Shown here in pieces: positions 1-6,946 of a stretch of DNA of 37,053 nt. Numbering within the stretch: the stretch's first letter is position 1; the number at the start of each line of letters is the position of its first letter. Where the stretch lies: positions 1 to 37,053 of the forward strand of contig JASBUS010000063.1 of the NCBI GenBank assembly GCA_030147745.1, given 5' to 3'. The notes beneath the pieces were generated by a model that saw only the letters and a list, made by a program, of their open reading frames with translations, was not told the origin of the DNA and ran no database searches. Made by a program: the position numbers and the translations under genes. Source of the DNA: Alphaproteobacteria bacterium. Lineage in GTDB: Bacteria > Pseudomonadota > Alphaproteobacteria > Micavibrionales > Micavibrionaceae.

Positions 1-1
1 G

Positions 2-574
2 GTGATTGCGGTCAGTAAGCAGCAAAGCGACGAACGCATTGATGAAGCTTTGGCTGCAGGCTTGCGTCACTTTGGTGAAAATAAAGTGCAGGAAGCCGAA
101 GCGCATTGGGCAGAACGCAAGACAAAATATAATGACTTGACCCTCCATTTAATTGGCCCATTACAAAGTAATAAAGTTAAAGACGCTGTTGCGTTATTTG
201 ATGTGATCCATAGTGTTGACCGCGAGAAAATTGCGCGTGCATTAAAGGCTGAAATGGATGCGCAAGGGCGTGTTTTACCGTGTTTTATTCAGGTGAATAT
301 TGGCGAAGAAGAACAAAAATCTGGTATTTTGCCACATGAATTAGATGACTTCTTGGCTTTTTGCCGCGGCGACCTATCTTTAAATATTCAAGGTCTTATG
401 TGCATCCCTCCGGTGGATGAACCTGCCGGCATTTACTTCTCACTCCTCAAAAAAATGGCGGATGCACATGAAGGCCTTAAATTAAGTATGGGGATGAGCG
501 GTGATTATACGGCTGCGGCTTTATCGGGCGCTGATTATGTCCGTATCGGCAGTGCGCTTTTAGGAGAACGTTAA
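2..574 (+). CDS. yggS: YggS/PLPBP family pyridoxal-phosphate homeostasis protein (5' partial)
   Basis: This is the C-terminal part of a YggS-type protein, a single-domain TIM-barrel that binds PLP and keeps the cofactor and amino-acid pools balanced; no catalytic reaction is firmly known for the family. The AVSK motif at the very start holds the Schiff-base lysine, and FGENKVQEA follows as in the family. LIGPLQSNK, HSVDR, FIQVNIGEEEQKSG, GLMCIPP, LSMGMSGD and VRIGSALLGER are further family blocks. Only 190 residues are present, against about 220-230 normally, so the true start lies upstream of the window and the GTG at position 2 is only the edge of the open frame. The ribosome-binding site of the next gene lies in its last codons, so the two are probably cotranscribed. 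Confidence 0.93.
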   Translation: MIAVSKQQSDERIDEALAAGLRHFGENKVQEAEAHWAERKTKYNDLTLHLIGPLQSNKVKDAVALFDVIHSVDREKIARALKAEMDAQGRVLPCFIQVNIGEEEQKSGILPHELDDFLAFCRGDLSLNIQGLMCIPPVDEPAGIYFSLLKKMADAHEGLKLSMGMSGDYTAAALSGADYVRIGSALLGER

Positions 575-575
575 T

Positions 576-1928
576 TTGAAATATTTCCGTCTATTGATGC
601 TATTCACTTTATTGGCTGTGATGCCTCTGCGTCACGGCTTGGCGCAGGGTGGCTTTGGACTTATTCGTGATAGTGAGATAGAGCTCTATTTAAAAGAATG
701 GAGCGCAGATGTGATCAAACAGACGGGCTTACCCGCGGGCAGCGTAAATATCATTTTGGTACAGAGCGATGATGTGAACGCCTTCGTTGCGGGCGGCCCG
801 AATATCTTTATTTATACAGGCCTATTGCAGCGTTCTGATACAGCAGAAGAAGTGATCGGCGTTATTGCTCACGAATTAGGCCATATTGTTGGTGGCCACC
901 TTACGCGCGGGCGCGCTGCGATGGAAAATGCATCTTATGAAACGATTATCGGCACAATCCTTGGGGTTGGCGCAGCGATTTTAAGTGGTCAGGGTGAGGC
1001 CGCGCAAGCGGTCATTGGCGTATCGCAGAATTACGCGATTAGTAAATATCTCGCCCATAGCCGTGTACAGGAATCGAGCGCGGATCAAGCGGCACTTGGT
1101 TATTTGGACGCTGCCAAAGTTGACCCTGCAGGGCTAACAAGCTTTTTGAAAAAAATGCAGTCTGATGAATTACTGCCAGCTTCACAGCAATCTGAATATT
1201 ACCGTACCCACCCTGTGACGCGTAACCGTATCACGGCGCTAGAAACGAAGGTTGAGGCCTTGAGCCAGAAATCTTATAACGTGAATTCTAAATGGGCGGA
1301 TCAACATGCACGCATGAAGGCGAAATTATTGGGCTTTATTCATCCGCCGCAAGTTGCGTGGACATATGACCCAAATGCAAATAAAATCCCTGATGTCATG
1401 GCTTATGCGGTGGCGGCATATCGTCAGAGCGATGAAACACGCGCCATTAACAAAGTGCGTGAATTGGTCGCGCTAGAACCTGATAATCCTTATTATCATG
1501 AGCTTGCAGGGCAGATCTATGCAAGCTTTGGGCGTCTGGATGAATCGCGTAAGTCTTATGCGCAGGCACATAAATATGTGCCAAATGATGGGCTGATTGC
1601 GATTGCTTATGCTCATATTCTCATTGAGCAAGGTAAAGAGGCGGATTTACGTGCAGCCATTAAAATTTTGGGTAGCGCGCAGCGGGCGGAACCACGCTCA
1701 ACACGTCTATATCGTTTGATGGCGACGGCTTATGGGCGTTTAAAAGATGATAGCCGTGCGAATTTATATTTGGCGGAAGAGGCTTATTTAAAGCGTAATA
1801 TGGTTGAGACAGGTCGTTTGGCTGATATAGCGATTCGCGGCCTTGAAAAAGAATCGCGTGAATGGCGCCGTGCAAAGGACCTGATTTTTTATGCTGAGCA
1901 GGCCAAACTACAGAAAAAAGACAATTAA
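576..1928 (+). CDS. Exported M48 family zinc metalloprotease with TPR-like C-terminal region (BepA-like)
   Basis: A 450-residue protein with a signal peptide (residues 1-24, hydrophobic core FRLLMLFTLLAVM, cleavage near GLAQ). The M48 zinc site is visible: HELGH at 99-103 and a third ligand E166 in the QESSAD segment, plus THP at 211-213. From about 270 to the end the sequence is helical with TPR-like spacing (NPYYHELAGQIYASFGRLDES). This layout matches BepA/YfgC-type periplasmic proteases, which take part in outer-membrane protein assembly and quality control; the substrate here is unknown. The start is TTG at 576, one base after the yggS stop, with AGGAG at 562-566 as ribosome-binding site. 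Family is sure; equivalence to BepA is inferred. Confidence 0.92.
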   Translation: MKYFRLLMLFTLLAVMPLRHGLAQGGFGLIRDSEIELYLKEWSADVIKQTGLPAGSVNIILVQSDDVNAFVAGGPNIFIYTGLLQRSDTAEEVIGVIAHELGHIVGGHLTRGRAAMENASYETIIGTILGVGAAILSGQGEAAQAVIGVSQNYAISKYLAHSRVQESSADQAALGYLDAAKVDPAGLTSFLKKMQSDELLPASQQSEYYRTHPVTRNRITALETKVEALSQKSYNVNSKWADQHARMKAKLLGFIHPPQVAWTYDPNANKIPDVMAYAVAAYRQSDETRAINKVRELVALEPDNPYYHELAGQIYASFGRLDESRKSYAQAHKYVPNDGLIAIAYAHILIEQGKEADLRAAIKILGSAQRAEPRSTRLYRLMATAYGRLKDDSRANLYLAEEAYLKRNMVETGRLADIAIRGLEKESREWRRAKDLIFYAEQAKLQKKDN

Positions 1929-2102
1929 TAGCTGTAGATCATTTTCCCGTGTGTGGCGTTAACTATTTGTAAACGAATAATATTTGCGCCGCACAATATA
2001 GAAATCAGCTTTTTAATGCTTAAGACTAGCACAAGTTATATTTTTGTGATAAAGTTCTAATATACAAACATAAAGAGTATCGTTTTTTGAGGAGCATGTT
2101 CC

Positions 2103-2396
2103 ATGTCGCGTAAAGGCTATTGGATCGAATGTATGCCGCTCTGGGAACAAGTAAATGAAAATGCAGCACCGGATATGTACCGTGCATGCGTCAGTGCTAT
2201 TCCAGATATGGTTGAAAGCGCGCCAAGCGCGTCGAAAGCTATTCAAAAATTGCGTGATCGCTTGAAAGAGTTAAAAGCGCAATATAGTGAAGAAAATGGC
2301 GTACTTCTTCCACGTTTAGAAAATCCTGTAAGACCGCCCAAGCGTCCGGATACCGTGCGCGGCTGGATGTCGGTCTATATAGAAATGAATGAATAA
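2103..2396 (+). CDS. Small orphan protein with a HicB-like sequence pattern
   Basis: A 97-residue soluble protein that I do not recognise with certainty. It has a good ribosome-binding site (GAGGAG eight bases before ATG) and a clear intrinsic terminator immediately after, so it is a stand-alone gene. The middle part resembles the HicB antitoxin pattern: a beta strand (YRACVSAIPDM), then an amphipathic helix (SKAIQKLRDRLKELKAQY), then a polar turn with LPRLENPVRPP, then a final strand GWMSVYIEM. HicB proteins usually pair with a HicA toxin, and no HicA-like gene lies next to it. It could equally be an unrelated alpha/beta domain. Confidence 0.75.
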   Translation: MSRKGYWIECMPLWEQVNENAAPDMYRACVSAIPDMVESAPSASKAIQKLRDRLKELKAQYSEENGVLLPRLENPVRPPKRPDTVRGWMSVYIEMNE

Positions 2397-2427
2397 AAAG
2401 CACCTGATTTTTCACGGTGCTTTTTTT
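2396..2427 (+). terminator. Intrinsic terminator after the 97-residue orphan gene
   Basis: A-rich flank, then AGCACC at 2399-2404, an 11-base loop, GGTGCT at 2416-2421 and a run of seven T. AAA at 2396-2398 extends the stem against the T run. It begins in the stop codon of the gene at 2103. Confidence 0.85.
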
Positions 2428-2598
2428 AATGGCTGAATTTGGTCGTTTTCTTGTGGGCTGTCAGGGTGTTAATAAGTCTTGCGAATCTCATAGGGGCTTT
2501 GCAATCTCTATGCTAGACTTTCGTTACGAATCAATAAATTAGCTGCATCGCAGCAATAAAATTACACTTTATTTATAGTAGACTTAAAGGGGTTTAAC

Positions 2599-3930
2599 AT
2601 GTCTGGAATTTCTATTAAAACGGCTTTGCCAGGGCCAAAGGCTGCTGCGCTTATTGAGCAAGATCACACATATTTGTCAACGTCACGTTACCGTATGTAT
2701 CCATTTGTTTTGGCGCGCGGTGAAGGCTGTCATGTTGAAGATGTTGATGGCAATGTTTTTATGGATTTGCACGCAGGTATTGCGGTGACATCAACTGGCC
2801 ATAATCACCCAGAGGTAAACGCGGCGATTGCCGAGCAGGCGGGTAAATATCTGCATAACTGCGGTAACGTGTTTTATAACGATAAACAGGGCGTTTATGC
2901 GCAGGAATTGGCTGAAGCAACGCCAATCCATAATTCAAATAAAAACCGTGTGTTCTTCTGTAACACAGGCGCGGAAGCATGGGATGGCGCATTGAAATTG
3001 GCACGTTATGCCACAGGCCGCCCAAATGTGATTTGTTTTTATAATGGTTTCCATGGCCGTACATTGGGCGGGATTTCATCAAATAGTTCCAAAGTGGTTC
3101 AGCGCCGTGGTTTTGGGCCGCTCGTCCCAGGCATTCATTTCTCTTACTTCCCGAGGTCTTTCCCATGTCCATCTAACCCGCCCTATCCAACGGATACAGC
3201 AGGCTGCTTGGAATATCTGACCGATGTGTTGTTCAAAAAAATCGTTGCGCCTGATGAAGTCGCCGCGATTGCGCTTGAGCCGATCCAAGGTGAGGGTGGT
3301 TATGTCGTGCCGCCAAAAGAATTTGTCCAAGGCCTCCGCCGTATTTGTGATGAATATGGCATTTTGTTGATTGCGGATGAAGTGCAAAGTGGTATGGGCC
3401 GTACCGGCAAATTATATGCGATGGAACATTTTGATGTGAAGGCAGATATTGTCACGACCGCCAAAGGTATCGCAAGTGGTATGCCAATTGGTGCGTTTGT
3501 CGCATCAGATAAAGTTATGACATGGCCAGAAGGTGCGCATGGGTCAACATATGGCGGTAACCCTGTGGCGGTTGCTGCGGCACGCAAGACGCTTGAATTA
3601 TTACAAGGCGGCTTAACGGCGCATGCGGGTGAAGTTGGCGCGTATTTCCTTAAGCGTTTGAAGGAGATTCAGGCGAAACACCCAGCCCTGATTGGTGATG
3701 TGCGCGGCCTTGGCCTAATGATTGGCCTTGAATTTGCCAAAGTTGATAATGGCCGTACGGTCGCGGATGCAGCCGCACGTGATGCCTTCATTAAAAAGGC
3801 ATTTGAAAAAGGCTTGTTGACGCTGGCCTGCGGTAATTCAACCGTGCGCTTCTGTCCACCACTGGTGATCACAAAGGCAGAAGTTGATGTCGCATGTGAT
3901 ATCATTGCGGATGTGATGGCAACGCTTTAA
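2599..3930 (+). CDS. Class-III (acetylornithine/GABA-type) PLP aminotransferase
   Basis: A 443-residue fold-type I PLP enzyme. Family blocks in order: NTGAEAWDGALK (122-133), which contacts the cofactor phosphate; FHGRTLGG (151-158); EPIQGEGGY; IADEVQSGMGRTG with D260 for the pyridine nitrogen; and TTAKGIASGMPIGA with the Schiff-base lysine K289. It belongs to the acetylornithine/4-aminobutyrate group, which moves an omega- or alpha-amino group to 2-oxoglutarate, but the subgroup also holds amino-acid racemases, so I give no gene symbol. Start ATG 2599 has AAAGGGG upstream. It is monocistronic, with a terminator before it and a convergent gene after it. Confidence 0.92.
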   Translation: MSGISIKTALPGPKAAALIEQDHTYLSTSRYRMYPFVLARGEGCHVEDVDGNVFMDLHAGIAVTSTGHNHPEVNAAIAEQAGKYLHNCGNVFYNDKQGVYAQELAEATPIHNSNKNRVFFCNTGAEAWDGALKLARYATGRPNVICFYNGFHGRTLGGISSNSSKVVQRRGFGPLVPGIHFSYFPRSFPCPSNPPYPTDTAGCLEYLTDVLFKKIVAPDEVAAIALEPIQGEGGYVVPPKEFVQGLRRICDEYGILLIADEVQSGMGRTGKLYAMEHFDVKADIVTTAKGIASGMPIGAFVASDKVMTWPEGAHGSTYGGNPVAVAAARKTLELLQGGLTAHAGEVGAYFLKRLKEIQAKHPALIGDVRGLGLMIGLEFAKVDNGRTVADAAARDAFIKKAFEKGLLTLACGNSTVRFCPPLVITKAEVDVACDIIADVMATL

Positions 3931-3937
3931 ACCCTGT

Positions 3938-4447
3938 TTAAGGCACAAGCAATATATTCACCGCTAAAGCATAAATCAGCATTGCCGCCGCGATTAAGAC
4001 AATCTCGTAATAACGCCCAAAGGTTTTACGTGTCTTTTCCGTCATGGCGGTAATCAAGCTTGGCCATGTATAGGATACAAAATCCCCCTGTGACATGACA
4101 TTGACCAGTTGATCATTGCTATTGACCACGGGTAAGTGGCGGAAGCGTTCATTAGACATGATGCGCAGCCATTCAACGACATTGTCATCATCATGGGCGG
4201 TGCGGACATCTGTTGTCATGATATCAGCGAGTTTTAAGCTTTCTGCGTCTTTGTGTGCGCCGAGGACTTTGACCACCAAATCACGTTCGGTGACTATGCC
4301 GATGACATTTTGATTGTCGTTGACGACAATGACGGATCCAAAATGCCGTTTATTCATTTCCTGCAAGGCGGATTCGACATTGGTGTCTGGCGACATGGCC
4401 AACGGTGATTTCTTAGCCTTATATTCAGGCCGTTCTTTAATTTTCAT
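3938..4447 (-). CDS. CBS-domain pair protein with a C-terminal transmembrane anchor
   Basis: A 169-residue protein. Two CBS motifs fill residues about 12-130 (SPDTNVESALQEMNKRHFGS, VIGIVTERDLV; then IMTTDVRTAHDDDNVVEWLRIMSNERFRHLPVV, VMSQGDFV). CBS pairs bind adenine nucleotides or similar ligands and usually regulate an attached enzyme or transporter. Here no enzyme domain is attached; instead the last 25 residues (YEIVLIAAAMLIYALAVN and following) form one hydrophobic segment, so the protein is probably tail-anchored with the CBS pair in the cytoplasm. ATG 4447 has GGGAG nine bases upstream. It converges on the aminotransferase with seven bases between the stops. Partner unknown. Confidence 0.9.
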   Translation of the reverse strand: MKIKERPEYKAKKSPLAMSPDTNVESALQEMNKRHFGSVIVVNDNQNVIGIVTERDLVVKVLGAHKDAESLKLADIMTTDVRTAHDDDNVVEWLRIMSNERFRHLPVVNSNDQLVNVMSQGDFVSYTWPSLITAMTEKTRKTFGRYYEIVLIAAAMLIYALAVNILLVP

Positions 4448-4543
4448 GGCTATTCTCCCATTCTACGTAGATTGTTTCGGGAATTTAGCGCCTTATACAT
4501 AATTGAAATGGGGTGCTATGCCATCAAATTCAAGGGCGGCCAT

Positions 4544-4574
4544 AAAAAAACGCCGCCCATTCAGGCGACGTTTT
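4544..4574 (-). terminator. Intrinsic terminator of the hibernation factor gene
   Basis: Read on the minus strand: AACGTCGCC, six-base loop, GGCGGCGTT, then a T run (the A run at 4544-4550 on plus). One internal G-T type pair interrupts the nine-base stem. A second small hairpin (AAACGG, TTA, CCGTTT) lies between it and the stop codon. Confidence 0.8.
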
Positions 4575-4604
4575 CGTCATGTTTATATAAACGGTTACCG
4601 TTTT

Positions 4605-5222
4605 TTATTCGGCGGCAACCGCTCTACCGCCATCAGCTTTTTTTAACGCTTGTTCCGTATCAATCCAGCCGATATTGCCGTCTTCGCGGCGATAAACCAT
4701 GCTGATTGCATCGCTTTTCAGGTTTTGGAACAATAATGCAGGCTTGCCTGAAAGGTCTAAGCGCATAACTGCTTCAGAAACTGAAAGTTTTGGAATGCTT
4801 TTGGTCATTTCTGCGACGATTAATGGCTCATCAGGGATGTCCTTGCCTTCTTCTTCGTCATGCAGGTTAATGACATAGTCGCGCGCTTCGTGCAATTCAC
4901 TCTCTTCCGCGTCTTCAATACGTTGGCGGTGGTCGCGTAGACGGCGTTTGTAACGGCGCATTTGCTTCGCGATTTTTTCCGCGGCATTGTCAAAAGCCAA
5001 ATAAACTTCTTGCTCTGTAGCATAAGCTTCGACATCAATATCACGGCCTATACCCAGTTTGATATGTGCTTTGAACGCTGAATGACCTTCTGGGGCCATT
5101 GTGATTGTACCGCTAATGGCACGGTTGAAAAATTTACTATCAAGCTCCTCTATCTTAGTGGTTATATGGGTGCGAAGTGCATCGCCGATATCCATTTGTT
5201 TGCCTTGAATATTTAGCTTCAT
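4605..5222 (-). CDS. hpf: Long-form ribosome hibernation promoting factor
   Basis: A 205-residue protein with the two domains of long HPF. Residues 1-100 are the S30AE domain (LNIQGKQMDIGDALRTHI, ITMAPEGHSAFKAHI, DVEAYATEQEVYLAFDNAAEKIAKQMRRYKRRL), which occupies the tRNA/mRNA channel of the 30S subunit. An acidic linker (DAEESELHEA) follows, then the C-terminal dimerisation domain (VSEAVMRLDLSGKPALLFQN, REDGNIGWIDTE), which joins two ribosomes as 100S dimers in resting cells. In many Alphaproteobacteria this gene sits near rpoN and ptsN; here it is alone, with its own terminator and a palindrome-rich upstream region that may carry its control sites. The ribosome-binding site is weak (AGG ten bases before ATG). 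Confidence 0.95.
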   Translation of the reverse strand: MKLNIQGKQMDIGDALRTHITTKIEELDSKFFNRAISGTITMAPEGHSAFKAHIKLGIGRDIDVEAYATEQEVYLAFDNAAEKIAKQMRRYKRRLRDHRQRIEDAEESELHEARDYVINLHDEEEGKDIPDEPLIVAEMTKSIPKLSVSEAVMRLDLSGKPALLFQNLKSDAISMVYRREDGNIGWIDTEQALKKADGGRAVAAE

Positions 5223-5260
5223 AATAGATGTACCTATGTGTTGTTATTAAATATTGAAAT

Positions 5261-5280
5261 GATCATTATTTGGAATGATC
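5261..5280. repeat. Inverted repeat GATCATT / AATGATC upstream of hpf
   Basis: GATCATT at 5261-5267 and AATGATC at 5274-5280, separated by six bases. Further GATCAT cores follow at 5287-5292 (within ATGATCAT) and 5333-5338. The position 40-60 bases before the hpf start suits an operator, but no regulator is identified. Confidence 0.55.
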
Positions 5281-5479
5281 TAAACATGATCATATTACCA
5301 TGTAATTGTTACCGAGAAATGAAGAATTTGGATCATTTTTAGCTTTTTTAGTGCTTGATTTCTCTCAATTATCGCTTTTTTATTGCCAAGCCATGCCTTA
5401 TACGTTTAGTATGCCTTGCAAAAATAATCTTAGGGTAGAGTTTATCTTTTGTTGCTTTGCTGGTATAGTTGTATTAGAT

Positions 5480-5491
5480 AAGATTAATCTT
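5480..5491. repeat. Perfect 12-base palindrome upstream of arsR
   Basis: AAGATTAATCTT reads the same on both strands. It lies about 100 bases before the ArsR-family start. It may be a regulator site or chance in AT-rich DNA. Confidence 0.4.
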
Positions 5492-5568
5492 AATTATATA
5501 TTAGGGCTTTATTGATAGAATTTTTTATTAGTGCCTTTAGGGATCAGGGCATTCGTTTAAAATGGGGG

Positions 5569-5586
5569 TAGCTTTGTTAAAAGCTA
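5569..5586. promoter_or_regulatory. Hairpin/inverted repeat between a distant SD and the arsR start
   Basis: TAGCTTT at 5569-5575, loop GTTA, AAAGCTA at 5580-5586: a perfect 7-base inverted repeat ending seven bases before the ATG at 5594. The only purine-rich Shine-Dalgarno-like run (GGGGG, 5564-5568) lies directly 5' of it, too far away unless the hairpin folds. It may serve as the autoregulatory operator, as an RNA element bringing SD and start together, or both. Confidence 0.45.
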
Positions 5587-5593
5587 ATTATAT

Positions 5594-5947
5594 ATGGATA
5601 TTCAAGAAATAGAAAAAAATGCCGAAGTGGCTGTTGGGCTGCTGAAAGCACTTTCCAATGAACGTCGTTTAATCATCATGTGCGCTTTATATAAAGGCGA
5701 AAAATGTGTTGGTGAGCTTGAAGAGATTGTTGGCTTGTCGCAATCTGCATTATCACAACATTTGGCGCGTTTGCGTCGTGACCGTTTAGTGGTTACGCGC
5801 CGCGATGCACAGACGATTTATTATCGTTTGGATGATAAAGCGGTTAAGGCGATGCTGAAATGTCTTTATGATATCTACGCGCCACAAGGCGGCCTTGATT
5901 ATTACGAAGCGGAAGAAGAATTCGTAAAAACAGGCGCAAGCGCTTAA
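5594..5947 (+). CDS. ArsR/SmtB-family winged-helix transcriptional regulator (BigR/HlyU-like)
   Basis: A 117-residue protein. Residues 15-85 are an ArsR winged helix: LLKALSNERRLIIMCALYKG (first helices), ELEEIVGLSQSALSQHLARL (recognition helix) and VVTRRDAQTIYYRLDD (wing). The sequence is closest in style to the BigR/SqrR/HlyU group, which sense persulfide or redox state through two cysteines. Cysteines here are C30, C38 and C90; C30 sits at the usual first-cysteine site, but the usual second site (after LYDIY, residue 96) is Ala. The CxC metal-binding motif of arsenic sensors is absent. No target gene is adjacent; self-regulation is likely. An intrinsic terminator follows. Confidence 0.92.
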   Translation: MDIQEIEKNAEVAVGLLKALSNERRLIIMCALYKGEKCVGELEEIVGLSQSALSQHLARLRRDRLVVTRRDAQTIYYRLDDKAVKAMLKCLYDIYAPQGGLDYYEAEEEFVKTGASA

Positions 5948-5976
5948 ATTTAGTGCCGTGATAAAATTGTGAACTG

Positions 5977-6002
5977 GGCTGTCCTTTTAGGTCAGCCTTT
6001 TT
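5977..6002 (+). terminator. Intrinsic terminator after arsR
   Basis: GGCTG (5977-5981), one mismatch, CCT, loop TTT, AGG, mismatch, CAGCC (5993-5997), then five T. The hairpin overlaps the last codons of the convergent glycosyltransferase gene. Confidence 0.75.
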
Positions 6003-6936
6003 GCTTATCTTGAATTTGCTGCCAGAGCTGATCGGCGCTGATGGTGGTTAAATCTTCAGCGATTAATTTCTCGATATTATGCCCAAGCGGCGCGTGTTTG
6101 TCGGGGTTAGAGCCCTTGGTGCTAAATAGTACATAACATAGGCAGCCTGTCACGCCGATAATATGGGCAGGGCCAGTGTCGTTCGTGACACATAAGGCGG
6201 CTTCACGCCCAAGCGCGGCAATTTGTTTGATGCTGGTTTGGTTGGTTAGATCCAAAGCGTCTGGGCAGGCTTGTTTAATGCGCGCATTGATTTCAGCTTC
6301 TGCATTTGTGCCAATCAATACAGGTTGAATGCCTTTTGATACAAGGTTTTGCACGGTTTTGGCAAAATTTTCGGCTGGCCAGCGTTTTTCAGGGCGCGAT
6401 GGGGCGCAGCCCGCAACGATTAAGGCATAAGGTTTTTTAAGGGCAAAGCCGCTAATATCGGCCTTAATCCATGATAAATCATCAATTTCAACGGTGTTGA
6501 TGCCTGCAAGGGCGAGGGTGCTTTTATGGCCATTGAAGGCATTGCCTGCCGTACGTTCAGGGGAATCGTTATAATGGGATGCGCCTTTGGCTGTGCCAAC
6601 CCATTCAGGGCGCGCGCTACCCGCAAAGAGTTTGAAGTAAAAACGGCTGCGGTCATTATTCTGTAGATCATACACCCGTGTGAAACCGCCGCTTTTAAAA
6701 CGGCGTGACAAATTCGCCCAGCCAGATAGATCAAACCATTTCGGGCGCGTATCAATCCATACGTCATTAAAATAGCCGCATTCTTCACCAAAATCTTTAA
6801 AGCCTTTGGTGGTGAGCAATGTGATATGTGCGTCAGGGTGATGGGCGCGTATCGCCTTCATGGGGCCAAGCGCCTGAATAAAATCGCCTAGCGCTGAAAG
6901 TTTAATGACCAGAATATGTTCGTTATGCGCGTTCAT
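5992..6936 (-). CDS. GT9 (heptosyltransferase-like) glycosyltransferase
   Basis: A 314-residue GT-B fold enzyme of family GT9, which moves heptose or a related sugar onto lipopolysaccharide core or similar acceptors at the inner face of the membrane. Seen: N-terminal ILVIKLSALGDFIQALGPM, central GCAPSRPEKRWPAENFAKT, and the nucleotide-sugar motif TNDTGPAHI with D253. The open frame extends 33 residues further upstream, but I chose ATG 6936 because AAGGATAGG lies just before it, it is 10 bases after the stop of the GT4 gene, and the family N-terminus begins there. It is the second gene of a two-gene minus-strand operon. The sugar and acceptor are unknown. Confidence 0.92.
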   Translation of the reverse strand: MNAHNEHILVIKLSALGDFIQALGPMKAIRAHHPDAHITLLTTKGFKDFGEECGYFNDVWIDTRPKWFDLSGWANLSRRFKSGGFTRVYDLQNNDRSRFYFKLFAGSARPEWVGTAKGASHYNDSPERTAGNAFNGHKSTLALAGINTVEIDDLSWIKADISGFALKKPYALIVAGCAPSRPEKRWPAENFAKTVQNLVSKGIQPVLIGTNAEAEINARIKQACPDALDLTNQTSIKQIAALGREAALCVTNDTGPAHIIGVTGCLCYVLFSTKGSNPDKHAPLGHNIEKLIAEDLTTISADQLWQQIQDKQKG

Positions 6937-6946
6937 ATTCCTATCC

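Larger units (their letters stand above)
5223..5593. other. Palindrome-rich AT-rich intergenic region between hpf and arsR
   Basis: A 371-base divergent intergenic region. It holds no gene that I can support: the only open frame of note (5306-5515, plus) has neither a ribosome-binding site nor recognisable protein character. What it does hold is a cluster of GATCAT cores near hpf, a perfect 12-base palindrome at 5480-5491 and a hairpin just before the ArsR start, each listed separately. Both flanking promoters must lie here, but I see no unambiguous -35/-10 pair. Confidence 0.7.

Noticed and set aside
5306-5515. 69-codon plus-strand frame between hpf and arsR
   Set aside because: No ribosome-binding site and erratic hydrophobic, Phe/Leu/Cys-rich content typical of translated AT-rich intergenic DNA.
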